Positions 8,731-17,365 of a stretch of 64,000 nt of DNA are shown here, piece after piece (positions within the stretch are counted from its first letter, which is position 1; every line of letters begins with the position of its first letter). The notes beneath the pieces were generated by a model, which was not told the DNA's origin, did no database searches, and saw only the letters and a list, made by a program, of their open reading frames with translations. The translations under genes and the position numbers were made by a program. Source of the DNA: GMQP-bins7 sp963776565 (lineage in GTDB: Bacteria; Actinomycetota; Thermoleophilia; Gaiellales; Gaiellaceae); NCBI GenBank assembly GCA_963776565.1, contig CAVZNF010000015.1:496001-560000 (forward strand), written 5' to 3'.

Positions 8731-10641
8731 ATGCGCTCTCCGGTCAACCGGCATCGTCTGTGGCAGGTCGCCGTCGACGCTGCGCTGATCGCCGCCGCTT
8801 GGGTGCTCTCCTGGTACGTCCGCTTCGACGGCGACTGGCCCGTCTACTACGACCGCTACCTGGAGTGGGACGTCGTCGTCCTCGTCGTCGGGATCATGCT
8901 GCCTGTCTTCATCGCCTTCGGGTTCTACAACCGCTGGTGGCGGTACGTCTCGACACAGGACATGTGGGGCGTGCTCCGCGGCGGGACCGTCGCCGTGATC
9001 GCCGCATTCGTGGTGTTCGCGATCCTCGACTTCCATCCCGCGTCGGTTCCGCGCGGCATCTGGGTCATCGATTTGCTCCTCCTGCTTGCCTTCGTCATGG
9101 GCGTGCGCCTTCTTGTGCGGACGATCATCGAGCGACCGTCGACGGGCTCGATCGTGGCTCGCGGCAAGGAGGTGCTGATCGTCGGCGCAGGCGACGCGGC
9201 GCAGCTGATCCTCCGCGAGATGCTGCGGAACCCGTCGCTCGGCTACACGCCGATCGGGCTCGTCGACGACGACCCGCGCAAGAAGAACCTCCGGCTCCAC
9301 GGCATCCGCGTCCTCGGCACGACGGACGAGCTCCCCGCGCTCCTGCGCGGCCGGCGCCCGGACGAGCTTCTCATCGCGATTCCGTCCGCCTCGGGCGACG
9401 TGCGCGAGCGGATCGTCGCGATGGCGCGCGCGGAAGCCGTGCCGGTGAACACGCTCCCGGCCCTGCACGAGCTCATCGCCGGAGACTTCAACCTCGCCCG
9501 GCAGATCAGACCCGTCGGAGTGGAGGATCTTCTCGGCCGCGAGCCCGTCGAAGCGGATCTCCAGTCGATCGCCGGCTATCTCGCCGGGGAGGTAGTGCTC
9601 GTGACCGGCGCAGGCGGCTCTATCGGCTCCGAGCTCTGTCGCCAGATCGCGCGCATGAGCCCCACGCGGCTCGTTCTCGTGGACAACGGCGAGCCGGGCC
9701 TCTTCGAGATCGAGCGCGAGCTCGTCGACGAGCGCGAGTTCCACGCCACCGCGGCGGTGCTCGCGGACGCCGGCAACGCAACCAAGATGCGTCAGGTCTT
9801 CGAGAAGTACCGACCCGCCGTCGTGTTCCACGCGGCCGCGTACAAGCACGTCCCGCTCATGGAGGCGAACCCGCTCGAGGCGGTACGCAACAACACGCTC
9901 GTCACGCGCACCGTCGCGGACATCGCCGTCGAGTTCGGCGCGAAGCGCTTCGTGCTCGTGTCGACCGACAAGGCCGTGAACGCGAAGACCGTCATGGGCC
10001 AGTCGAAAGCGCTGTGCGAATGGATCGTCGAGTCGTGGGGCTTCCGCGAGGACACGCCGACGAGGTTCTGTGGCGTGCGGTTCGGCAACGTGCTCGGCTC
10101 CTCGGGCAGCGTGATTCCCATCTTCCGCAAGCAGATCGCCCGCGGAGGCCCGGTCACGGTCACGCACGCCGAGATGACGCGCTTCTTCATGACGATCCCT
10201 GAGGCCGTACAGCTGATCATCCAGGCGGGCGCGATCGGCGGCCGCGGCCAGGTCTACGTGCTCGACATGGGCGAGCCGGTGAAGATCACGGACCTCGCCG
10301 ACACGATGATCCGGCTGTCCGGCAAGGAGCCGGGGAGAGACATCGCGATCGACTTCGTCGGCGCGCGGCCAGGCGAGAAGCTGCACGAGGAGCTCTGGTC
10401 GGAGGCGGAGACGGTGTCACCGTCGACGCACGAGGCGATCATGCTCGTGACGCGCCCGCCGATAGACGCCACGTGGCTCGAGGACGAGCTCGACGATCTC
10501 ACTCGGCTGGTCGAGGCGGGCGAGACCCTCGAGCTCATCGGCCGTCTGACGACCATCGTCGCCTCACCGAAGCGGAACGGCGACCTCGCCGGAGACGGCG
10601 CGGGCGTCGCCGAGGCGACGCCCGCATCCGAGACCGTCTAG
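8731..10641 (+). CDS. Membrane-anchored UDP-sugar 4,6-dehydratase (FlaA1/WbpM/CapD type)
   Basis: This 636-residue polysaccharide-biosynthesis protein has an N-terminal block of about four membrane helices (residues ~10-130). A first Rossmann domain begins VLIVGAGDAAQ near residue 150. The second, an SDR domain, begins VLVTGAGGSIGSEL near residue 291. The catalytic region reads STDKAVNAKTVMGQSK, with Met where classical SDRs have Tyr. That is normal for the WbpM/FlaA1 group, which forms 4-keto-6-deoxy UDP-HexNAc. With the upstream aminotransferase it would give 4-amino-4,6-dideoxy sugars used in bacillosamine-like or nonulosonic-acid glycans. The gene is intact; the last ~40 residues are low-complexity and acidic/alanine-rich. 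Confidence 0.88.
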   Translation: MRSPVNRHRLWQVAVDAALIAAAWVLSWYVRFDGDWPVYYDRYLEWDVVVLVVGIMLPVFIAFGFYNRWWRYVSTQDMWGVLRGGTVAVIAAFVVFAILDFHPASVPRGIWVIDLLLLLAFVMGVRLLVRTIIERPSTGSIVARGKEVLIVGAGDAAQLILREMLRNPSLGYTPIGLVDDDPRKKNLRLHGIRVLGTTDELPALLRGRRPDELLIAIPSASGDVRERIVAMARAEAVPVNTLPALHELIAGDFNLARQIRPVGVEDLLGREPVEADLQSIAGYLAGEVVLVTGAGGSIGSELCRQIARMSPTRLVLVDNGEPGLFEIERELVDEREFHATAAVLADAGNATKMRQVFEKYRPAVVFHAAAYKHVPLMEANPLEAVRNNTLVTRTVADIAVEFGAKRFVLVSTDKAVNAKTVMGQSKALCEWIVESWGFREDTPTRFCGVRFGNVLGSSGSVIPIFRKQIARGGPVTVTHAEMTRFFMTIPEAVQLIIQAGAIGGRGQVYVLDMGEPVKITDLADTMIRLSGKEPGRDIAIDFVGARPGEKLHEELWSEAETVSPSTHEAIMLVTRPPIDATWLEDELDDLTRLVEAGETLELIGRLTTIVASPKRNGDLAGDGAGVAEATPASETV

Positions 10642-10730
10642 TACAGCCCGTTGCGGTCCGGCGCCCTGGATTCCGCAGGATGGGATACTGCGCGCGCTAG
10701 GGGAGTAGGAGTCCGATCGAGGAGGTTCTC

Positions 10731-11756
10731 ATGAGGGGACGTTTCTTGCGGCGTTCGCCGCGTCTTGCAATCGCGTTCGCCGTCGTCGCGCTTGCGATCG
10801 GTGCCGTCGCCGTCGCCGGCCTGCAGCCCGCCGACCTTTCGTACACGCCCAACTCCGAAGGGCAGATGACCAACATCGACGTCGCCCGGGCGTACGCCAA
10901 GAACTACTACGGTGCCCCCGGGGCGGCCACGGGGCCGAACGGCGGCTGGAGCGCCGTCCTGAACCCCGACAGCAACTATGCGAAAGAGGCGTGCTCGGTC
11001 GCCAAGGACGGCGCGAACTGGCTGAAGGCGCGCTCGAAGGTGGCGAACCGCGCGATCGTGCTCGATGTCGACGACACGACACTCACAACGTGGAACTACG
11101 AGCTCTTCAGCAACTGGGACTTCAACGGGACGACCAACGCCTACTTTGTCGGCCTCGGCAACCCTCCGGAGTCCTCGTCGACGTTCACCGGGAACATGTT
11201 CCCGGCCACGCCGTGCATGCTCGACCTCGTCGAGCAGGCCGATGCAATGGGATATTCCATCTTCTGGATCACCGGTCGGGGCGACTCGCAGCACAAGGCG
11301 ACCATCGCGAACCTCGTGAGTGACACGGCGGCCGGTTTCCAGGACATCACGACCGTGACTTACACGGGGGTGTTCCCGTGGGCAGTGGCCAATCCGGCCA
11401 ATCCGATCACGGTCCCGGAGATCGATGCCGAATACCCGACCGCGACACCGATCGACACCGGTCACGGCAAGGCTCAGAACGGTGGCCAGAACTTCGCCGA
11501 CGGCCTATTCACCAAACCGGTGGCCTCGCCGGTCAACGACTATCCGAGCTACCTGAACAAGCCGGAGTTCTGCGCTGCGGCGATCGCGAGCAAGACCTCC
11601 TGCGCCACGATCCCGTACAAGTCGGGCACCCGTGCGTACATCGAGTCGCAGGGGTACGACATCGTCGCCGACTTCGGTGACCAGTTCAGCGATCTCATCG
11701 GCGGCTTCGCGGACAAGACGTTCAAGATGCCGAACCCGAACTACTACCTCCCGTAG
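10731..11756 (+). CDS. Secreted HAD-family acid phosphatase
   Basis: This 341-residue exported protein has a basic N-terminus and hydrophobic core LAIAFAVVALAIGAVAVAG, a signal peptide or N-terminal anchor. The catalytic motif I is IVLDVDDTTLTTWNYE, with the DxDxT aspartates of class B/acid-phosphatase-type HAD enzymes, near residue 110. Motif II lies in SIFWITGRGDSQHKAT, and the late motif is YDIVADFGDQFSDL. It probably hydrolyses organic phosphates outside the membrane. A strong ribosome-binding site (GAGGAGG) sits 6-8 bases before the ATG. About 90 bases upstream separate it from the dehydratase gene, so it probably has its own promoter. Confidence 0.85.
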   Translation: MRGRFLRRSPRLAIAFAVVALAIGAVAVAGLQPADLSYTPNSEGQMTNIDVARAYAKNYYGAPGAATGPNGGWSAVLNPDSNYAKEACSVAKDGANWLKARSKVANRAIVLDVDDTTLTTWNYELFSNWDFNGTTNAYFVGLGNPPESSSTFTGNMFPATPCMLDLVEQADAMGYSIFWITGRGDSQHKATIANLVSDTAAGFQDITTVTYTGVFPWAVANPANPITVPEIDAEYPTATPIDTGHGKAQNGGQNFADGLFTKPVASPVNDYPSYLNKPEFCAAAIASKTSCATIPYKSGTRAYIESQGYDIVADFGDQFSDLIGGFADKTFKMPNPNYYLP

Positions 11757-11786
11757 CCGCGGAGGAGTACCGATCGACGACGCGCT

Positions 11787-11805
11787 CTCCCGGCAAGTCC
11801 GGGAG
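11787..11805. terminator. Hairpin between convergent genes
   Basis: A 7-bp perfect inverted repeat, CTCCCGG and CCGGGAG, surrounds a 5-base loop. It sits between the stop of the HAD phosphatase (11756) and the convergent DUF354 gene (ending 11829), so it could terminate both. No T-run follows on either side. Confidence 0.45.
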
Positions 11806-11828
11806 GGCTCGTCGTCACGGCGGCGTCA

Positions 11829-12841
11829 CTACTCGAGTGCGCTGAGCAACAGGTCGAGCATGAGTGCCGGATCGCGCTCGGTTGGGGTCCCGGCCGTCGT
11901 GCGCTTCTCGACCCGCAGCTCGTCGACCGAGGTCAGGACGCGCAGTCTTCCTTGCTCCACGAGACCCCTGTCGACCGCACCGAGCCGACCTGCAAACGTC
12001 GTGTAGACAGGCACGCCGAGGGCCACAGCTTCACGGTTCATCGTCCCGCCCGCCGACACGACGAGGTCGGAGAGCGCGACGAGGCTCTGCGCGTCGACAG
12101 CGTGCTCCGGCACGAGGACAGACGGAAGCCCGCGTCCGACGATCTCGGCCCGCTGCTCCGCTGTTCGCGGCAGCAAGATCGTCTGCACCTCGGGGTCGCG
12201 CCCGAGCCGTTCGACGACGTCGCCGAACAGCGGGTTCGCCTCGCGGTGGTAGAGGGAGACGTCGGGCGGCGTCCGAACGATCACGAGCGCCCGCTCGCGC
12301 TCGACGCCGAGCTCGTCGAGAACACGCGGGTTGGGAACGAACCCGTGGAGGTAGTACTCCTCCTTCAGCCCCGGATAGCGGCGCACTTTCGCTCGCGCGG
12401 GCACCCAGGCGGTCGAGCCGATCCTGCGGGATTGCGTCCGGGACGACGACGCGGCGTGCAGCGCGGCAGCCGAATCCGTGTTGGACGCGCGCGAACTCGT
12501 AGTCGAATGCGTATGCCGAGGGGACATTGAGAGAGCGGGCGACCATCGGCAGCTCGTGCGACGCGTGCGCGAGCGCGATGTCGAAGTGCTCGCCGCCGCG
12601 CGTAGCTGCGCAGCGCTCGTAGCCGACCGCCCATCGCACGCGCCTTTCCGGCGGCGCTCGCTCCTCCGTGTCTCGGCCCGACGACGTCGTGCTCGATGCC
12701 GTGGAGCGAGAGGAGCTCCGTCGTCTGTGCGTACTCCCGCGTCGTCACGCTCACCTCGTGGCCGCGATCGCGGAGGAGCGCGATCAGCGGACGGAAGAAC
12801 GGCACCTGTGGCGAGTTCGAGACGTCGATCCAGACGCGCAC
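11829..12841 (-). CDS. DUF354 / glycosyltransferase-like protein (two frame breaks)
   Basis: The protein starts at GTG 12841 with MRVWIDVSNSPQVPFFRPL, the signature of the DUF354 family, whose fold resembles UDP-GlcNAc 2-epimerase and GT-B glycosyltransferases. The frame breaks near 12635 and 12398, each as if one base were added. Joining the pieces gives HFDIALAHASHELPMVARSL, then GLKEEYYLHGFVPNP, RTPPDVSLYHREANPLF and LSDLVVSAGGTMNREAVAL, a complete ~336-residue family member. The GGTMNREA segment corresponds to the nucleotide-sugar-binding loop of GT-B proteins. The function in this organism is unknown. It is divergent from the LysR gene across a 36-base gap. Confidence 0.7.
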
Positions 12842-12864
12842 GGCCGGACCCTAGCTTCTCACGG

Positions 12865-12879
12865 ATAAGGTTCGCTTAT
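12865..12879 (+). promoter_or_regulatory. Dyad ATAAG-N5-CTTAT overlapping the LysR start
   Basis: A perfect 15-base dyad carries the T-N11-A pattern typical of LysR-type regulator binding sites and overlaps the ATG of the LysR gene. It also lies in the short divergent gap before the DUF354 gene. Autoregulation by the LysR protein is inferred from pattern and position only. Confidence 0.4.
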
Positions 12880-13774
12880 GGACACGCGCCAACTCGCGGC
12901 GTTTTGCGCGGTCGTCGAGCGTCGCAGCTTCTCGCAGGCGGCGGATCGCCTCGGCGTGACGCAGCCCGCCGTCTCGCTGCAGGTGCGCACGCTCGAGAAG
13001 CGCCTCGGAACGCAGCTTCTCGACCGCTCCGGTCGGCGCGTGGAGCCGACGGAGGCGGGCTGGCGCCTGTACCGCGGCGCGCAGCGCATGCTGGCGCTCG
13101 AAAGTCAGCTCGTAGCCGACGTGGCGGCCACCGGCGAGGGAGATCTGGCGGGGGATCTCCTGCTCGGCGCGTCCACGGGGCCGGCCGCTGTCGCCGTCCC
13201 GGTCGCGCTCGCCGAGTTCCAGCGCCAGAACCCGGATGTTCGCGTCTTTCTCACGGTCTCGGACACGCACTCGATCGTGGAGCGAGTCGCCGCGCGCGAG
13301 CTCGAGCTCGGAATCGTGGGCGCGGCGCGCCGGCATCGGGGCGTTCGGTTCGAGGCGTTCTTCGCCGACCAGGTCATCCTCGTCTGCCCGGCGGACCACC
13401 CCTTCGCGAACCGCACCGTCACGCTCGAGGAGCTGCGTAGCGAGCAGCTGATCCTGATGCAGGAAGGCGCCGGAGTCCGGCAGATCGTGGAAGACGCGCT
13501 CCGCCGCCAGGGCGTCAGATTGCGCGACCTCGACGTGCGGCTGGAGCTTGGCCTGCAGGAATCCGTGCGGAGAGCCGTCGAGGCCGGGTACGGCGTGACG
13601 TTCATCTCACGTACCGCGGTCGAGGCCGACCTCGCGGCAGGCCGGCTCGCCGAAGCTCGGGTCGAAGGTCTCGACGCGACCCGCGAGATCTCGCTCGCGT
13701 CGGCGACGGGACGCGCGCGTACGCGAGTAGCGGACGCGTTCGTCACATTTGCGCGCGAGCTGCTGGCCTCGTGA
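12878..13774 (+). CDS. LysR-family transcriptional regulator
   Basis: This 298-residue regulator starts MDTRQLAAFCAVVERRSFSQ. It has the LysR winged-helix domain in residues 1-62 (AADRLGVTQPAVSLQVRTLE) and a periplasmic-binding-type effector domain from about residue 88 (GDLLLGASTGPAA). The downstream maleylacetate-reductase-like gene overlaps its end as GTGA, so the two form one transcription unit. That resembles aromatic-degradation loci in which a LysR protein controls chlorocatechol- or hydroxyquinol-pathway enzymes. The effector is unknown. A T-N11-A dyad overlaps its own start codon. Confidence 0.9.
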   Translation: MDTRQLAAFCAVVERRSFSQAADRLGVTQPAVSLQVRTLEKRLGTQLLDRSGRRVEPTEAGWRLYRGAQRMLALESQLVADVAATGEGDLAGDLLLGASTGPAAVAVPVALAEFQRQNPDVRVFLTVSDTHSIVERVAARELELGIVGAARRHRGVRFEAFFADQVILVCPADHPFANRTVTLEELRSEQLILMQEGAGVRQIVEDALRRQGVRLRDLDVRLELGLQESVRRAVEAGYGVTFISRTAVEADLAAGRLAEARVEGLDATREISLASATGRARTRVADAFVTFARELLAS

Positions 13775-14733
13775 TCGTCCGCTGGGGTCTCGACGAGCTC
13801 GCGCCGTTGCTCGAGGAGCTCGGGCTCGAGCGGCCGCTCCTCGTGACGAGCGCGCGCTTCGCCGAGCTCGAGGTTCCGGTTGCCGATCGCTTCGCCGGCG
13901 TGCGGCGGCACGCGCCCGTCGAGGTGGTCGCGGCGGCGACCGACGCTGCGTCGCGAGGCAGACGGCCTCGTCGCGGTCGGCGGCGGAAGCGCGATCGACA
14001 CCTCCAAGGCGGTGTCGGCCGCAACGGGCCTGCCCGTGGTCGCGGTGCCGACGACGTACTCCGGCTCGGAGTGGACGCCCTATTTCGGGATGCGCGACGA
14101 GGCACGCCGCGCGAAGACGGGCGGCTCGGGCGCCAACACGGTCGCCGTCGTCTACGAGCCGGCACTCACGCTCGACCTCCCGCGCGAGGAGACGGTCGGC
14201 ACCGCGATGAACGCGCTCGCCCACTGCGCCGAGGCGCTCTACGCAGGGCCGTGCGCAGGATGCGTCGATCGGAGCAGAGCTGATCGCCCGCTGGCTCCCT
14301 GCGGTCGTTGCGGACGGACGCGATCTCGAGGCGCGAACGAAGCTGCTCGAGGGCGCCATGCACGCCGGCTCGGCCCTCGCGGAGCGCGGGCTCTTCCTCG
14401 CTCACGCGATGGCGCAGGCGCTCGGCGGCCGGTACGGGGCGTCACACGGCGCGCTGAACGCGCTCTGCCTGGCTCCGGCGCTGCGGTTCAACGAGCCGGC
14501 CGTTCCCGACGCAATCGCGGCTCTCGCAAGGGCGATGGGAACCGACGGACGCCCCGGCGCGGGTCGAGGAGCTGGCCCGGCTCGGCGGCTTCGAGCGACT
14601 CCGCGACCTCGGGATACCGGAGGACGAGCTGGCTGCCGCGGCGGCCGAGACCGCCGAGCGGCCTGCCGCACGCTCGAATCCGCGGCCGGCGACGCCGGCG
14701 GACATCGAGGCGCTGTTCCGATCGATCTGGTGA
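13771..14733 (+). CDS. Maleylacetate reductase-like iron-type alcohol dehydrogenase (three frame breaks)
   Basis: This NAD(P)H-dependent member of the iron-containing alcohol dehydrogenase family would reduce maleylacetate to 3-oxoadipate. The dinucleotide loop VAVGGGSAIDTSKAVS, then VPTTYSGSEWTP, the remnant KTGGSGANTVAVVYEP and the helix NALAHCAEALYA match maleylacetate reductases. The frame breaks near 13949, 14249 and 14546, each resolved by removing one base. The joined protein is about 319 residues and ends IEALFRSIW. Glycerol-1-phosphate dehydrogenase and related enzymes are alternatives. It is coupled to the LysR gene. No ring-cleavage enzyme is in the window, so the physiological substrate is uncertain. 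Confidence 0.7.
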
Positions 14734-14772
14734 GTCGTTGACGAATCGGCTTCGCGGGCGGACGATGTAGTC

Positions 14773-15189
14773 ATGGCTGTCGAATACGCAGGGATCCTCG
14801 CCGCCGTCAGCCTGATGGCGATCACGTTGACGGGCGCATACGGCAAGAACGTCTCCGCCGTCTTCGAGTCGAGCGGCGTGGGGATCACGGCGGTGGGCAA
14901 AGCGGCCAAGGCGCAGAAGGTCGCCCCCGCCGGAGCGAAGGCGGCCTACAAGCGCGCTCCGTACGTCAAGCCCGCGATGAAGTACCTCTACGCCCTCGGC
15001 TGGATCGGCGGAACGAAGAACCCCGGCGCGTGCGGCCTTACCCTACTCGGGCCAGGTGCGGCGAAAGACGAGGCGGCGCGCCAGATGCGCTCGAACACGA
15101 AGCTCGTCGCGCAGCTCAAGAAGCGCGCGATCAGCGTCTCGGCGGCCGCAAACGCGGTCACCAAGGGCGTCGTCTCGGCATGTGCCTGA
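14773..15189 (+). CDS. Small pilin-like hydrophobic protein
   Basis: This 138-residue protein starts MAVEYAGILAAVSLMAITLT. The EY followed by a ~20-residue hydrophobic helix resembles the mature N-terminus of Flp/Tad-type pilins (G/xxxxEY), but the short basic leader before the cleavage site is absent here. No start codon is found in the upstream in-frame stretch back to the stop at 14731. The rest is rich in Ala, Lys and Gly (KAAKAQKVAPAGAKAAYKRA), with two cysteines (GACGL and a terminal SACA) that could form a disulfide. I do not recognise a precise family. No tad assembly genes are nearby. Confidence 0.55.
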   Translation: MAVEYAGILAAVSLMAITLTGAYGKNVSAVFESSGVGITAVGKAAKAQKVAPAGAKAAYKRAPYVKPAMKYLYALGWIGGTKNPGACGLTLLGPGAAKDEAARQMRSNTKLVAQLKKRAISVSAAANAVTKGVVSACA

Positions 15190-15263
15190 ACTCGCGCAGA
15201 GGTCATGCGACCCGGCCGCGTAGCGGCCGGCTTGAAGATCCTCGGCGACCGTGCAACTCCGCG

Positions 15264-15663
15264 CTAGCGAATTTCGAGCCTCGCTAGTCCGAGTAGGTCG
15301 CCGGCCGCCCATGATCCGCCGCAGGCTGACGATCCCGAGGATCGTCTCGCCGTCGACGACGGGCAGGTGCCGGAAGCCCTTGTCGAGCATGATCTTCGAC
15401 GCCTCGTCGAAGGTCGTGTCCGGCGATGCCGTGATCGGGTCCTCCGTCATCCACTGACGCACGCGCGCGTCGCTGGTGTGGACGCGTGCCGCCATCGCGC
15501 GAAGCATGTCGCGCTCGGTGAGAATGCCGATGAGGCGGCCGAAGTCCTTCACCACGACCGCGCCGACGTTCTGCGCGCTCATCCGTTCCGCGACCTCGCC
15601 GAGCGTGTCCTCGGGAGCGACGGTGATGAACGTCGGCTTGACGATCTCGCCCAGGGTTCCCAT
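15264..15663 (-). CDS. CBS-domain pair protein (one frame break near the end)
   Basis: This small protein has two CBS motifs: GEIVKPTFITVAPEDTLGEV to LIGILTERDMLRAM, and VRQWMTEDPITASPDTTF to ILGIVSLRRIM. Together they form one Bateman module that usually binds adenine nucleotides. The frame would otherwise run on through the convergent pilin-like gene. Removing one base near 15305 gives a natural ending AGDLLGLARLEIR at a stop at 15264, for about 132 residues. Stand-alone CBS pairs commonly regulate partners in response to energy charge; no partner is evident here. Confidence 0.75.
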
Positions 15664-15719
15664 GAGCGGAGGAGTCTAACCCGCTCGCCGTTCAGGTCGC
15701 TATCCGATAACGATCAGTA
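15664..15719 (+). promoter_or_regulatory. AT-richer divergent promoter region
   Basis: This short gap between the CBS gene and the flavoprotein gene is noticeably less G+C-rich than its surroundings toward its right end (CTATCCGATAACGATCAGTA). It is the likely promoter region for the flavoprotein-fumarase-sulfur run and for the CBS gene. I cannot fix -35 and -10 elements with confidence. Confidence 0.35.
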
Positions 15720-16961
15720 ATGACAGAGATAAGAATGTCCGCTACGATCCGGCCTATGCGCGGCAGCGGCCAGCTCGACGTGCTCGTGATCGGAAGCGGC
15801 GCCGCCGGGCTCGCAGCGGCCGTGTCGGCGTCGAGCGCGGGCGCTCGTGTCGCCATCGCGACGAAGACGACGCTCCAGGCCTGCAACTCGGCCAAGGCGC
15901 AAGGCGGCATCCAGGCGTCGTTCGGCGAGGACGACTCACCCGAGATTCACGCCGAGGACGTCATGCGGAGTTCGCACGAGACTGCCGACCCGAAGCTCGT
16001 CGAGGTCCTGACGAGCGAAGCGCGGTCTGCGATCCATTGGCTCGAGGAGCTCGGCGTCGAGTTCACGCGCTCGAATGGCGGCTTTCGGCTCGCGCGCTGT
16101 GGGGGCGCGACCAGGCAGCGCCTGCTTCAGGTCGGCGATCGAACCGGGCACGCGATCACGAAAGCGCTTCGCGAGACGTACGAGGCGGGCTCCGGCGACG
16201 AGCTCCCGCACCACAAGCTCGTGGAGCTCGAGCCGTCCGACAACGGGTGGTCTGCTGTGTTCCTGACGCGGGAGGGTACGGCCGCGGTCGCCGCCAGCGC
16301 CGTTGTCCTCGCGGCCGGCGGTCGCTGCTTCGCGGTAGCCGAGACCCAAGGCGAGCTCTCCACGAACCACCCGAACGCGACCGGCGAAGTCACGCGGATC
16401 GCGATGAACGCCGGCGCCGAGGTGCGCGATCTCGACGCGCTCCAGTACCACCCGAACGGCGGCGCCTGGCCGTCCACGATGCAGGGGTACTCCATTCCCG
16501 AGACCACGCGCGCCTACGGCGCCGTGCTGCGGAATGCCGACGGCGAGGAGTTCACCGACTCGCTCGGGCCGCGCGACGCGGTGTCTGCCGCGATCGTGGC
16601 CGAGGTCGAGAAGGGCAAGGGTGTTGTCACGCCCGACGGGCGACCGGCAGTCTGGCTCGATACGACCAAGATCGCGCCCGAGGACGCCGCGATCTCGCTC
16701 CCCTACATGCTCCGTCGCTATCGAGGCTCCGGCATCGACCCGCTCGCCGAGCCGATCTACACGTATCCCGTCCTCCACTACCAGAACGGTGGGCTCGTGA
16801 TCGACGAGCACGCGGAGACGACGCTCGAGGGCGTCTTCGCCTGCGGCGAGATCGCGGGCGGCACCCACGGAAGGAATCGCATGATGGGCAACTCGCTCCT
16901 CGAGTGCGTCGTCTTCGGGCGTCGCGCCGGTCGAGCCGCAGCGGAGAGGGCGCGCGCATGA
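15720..16961 (+). CDS. Fumarate reductase/succinate dehydrogenase-type flavoprotein (stand-alone)
   Basis: This FAD-dependent oxidoreductase belongs to the family that includes SdhA/FrdA and L-aspartate oxidase. The FAD-binding loop is VLVIGSGAAGLAAAVSASSA, followed by the FAD-region motif NSAKAQGGIQASFG. The substrate-side motifs STNHPNATGE, LDALQYHPNGGAW and the late GRNRMMGNSLLECVVFGRRA are conserved. At ~413 residues it is shorter than SdhA and lacks its C-terminal helical domain. No iron-sulfur or membrane-anchor subunit is adjacent. Starts at 15720, 15735 and 15756 are all possible; 15756 begins closest to the fold. It overlaps the ankyrin gene (ATGA) and shares an operon with fumarase, suggesting a role in fumarate/succinate or aspartate metabolism. 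Confidence 0.75.
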   Translation: MTEIRMSATIRPMRGSGQLDVLVIGSGAAGLAAAVSASSAGARVAIATKTTLQACNSAKAQGGIQASFGEDDSPEIHAEDVMRSSHETADPKLVEVLTSEARSAIHWLEELGVEFTRSNGGFRLARCGGATRQRLLQVGDRTGHAITKALRETYEAGSGDELPHHKLVELEPSDNGWSAVFLTREGTAAVAASAVVLAAGGRCFAVAETQGELSTNHPNATGEVTRIAMNAGAEVRDLDALQYHPNGGAWPSTMQGYSIPETTRAYGAVLRNADGEEFTDSLGPRDAVSAAIVAEVEKGKGVVTPDGRPAVWLDTTKIAPEDAAISLPYMLRRYRGSGIDPLAEPIYTYPVLHYQNGGLVIDEHAETTLEGVFACGEIAGGTHGRNRMMGNSLLECVVFGRRAGRAAAERARA

Positions 16962-17365
16962 GCGACGCACCTCCTCAGCTCGACCCTGAGACGGTTCAGT
17001 CCTTCGTCGCCAACGCGCACGGCGATCTCGAGGTCGTCCGCGCGCTCCTCGCCGAGGAGCCCGCACTCGTGAACGCTGCGTGGGACTGGGGCGCGGGCGA
17101 CTGGGAGACCGGCCTCGGCGCCGCGGCGCACATGGGTCGACGCGACATCGCTCTCTTCCTGCTCGAGAACGGTGCTCGCCTCGACATCTTCGCCGCTGCG
17201 ATGCTCGGTGACGTGGAGGTCGTGCGCGCGATGCTCGCCGCCTATCCGGCGAAGCGAGACGAGCTCGGTCCACACGGCATCCCGCTCGTCGCGCACGCTC
17301 GCGCCGGTGGGGACGACGCACGTGCTGTGCTGGAGCTGCTCGAGACCGCGGACGTCGCCGGATGA
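16958..17365 (+). CDS. Ankyrin-repeat protein
   Basis: This 135-residue soluble protein reads as short ankyrin-like units: NAHGDLEVVRALLAEEPALV, then AAHMGRRDIALFLLENGARL, then AAMLGDVEVVRAMLAAYP. It has no signal peptide or membrane helix. Ankyrin repeats bind protein partners, and its partner is unknown. It is sandwiched with 4-base overlaps between the flavoprotein and fumarase alpha genes. A role in assembling or regulating one of these enzymes is therefore possible, but this is inference from position only. Confidence 0.8.
   Translation: MSDAPPQLDPETVQSFVANAHGDLEVVRALLAEEPALVNAAWDWGAGDWETGLGAAAHMGRRDIALFLLENGARLDIFAAAMLGDVEVVRAMLAAYPAKRDELGPHGIPLVAHARAGGDDARAVLELLETADVAG

Noticed and set aside
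7513..10386. Very long open frame on the minus strand opposite the aminotransferase and dehydratase genes
   Set aside because: It mirrors the codon structure of the plus-strand genes in high-GC DNA, has no recognisable domain, and is full of charged low-complexity sequence.
15264..15287. CTAGCGA...TCGCTAG hairpin as a terminator between convergent genes
   Set aside because: It lies within the corrected C-terminus of the CBS gene, so it may be chance coding sequence.
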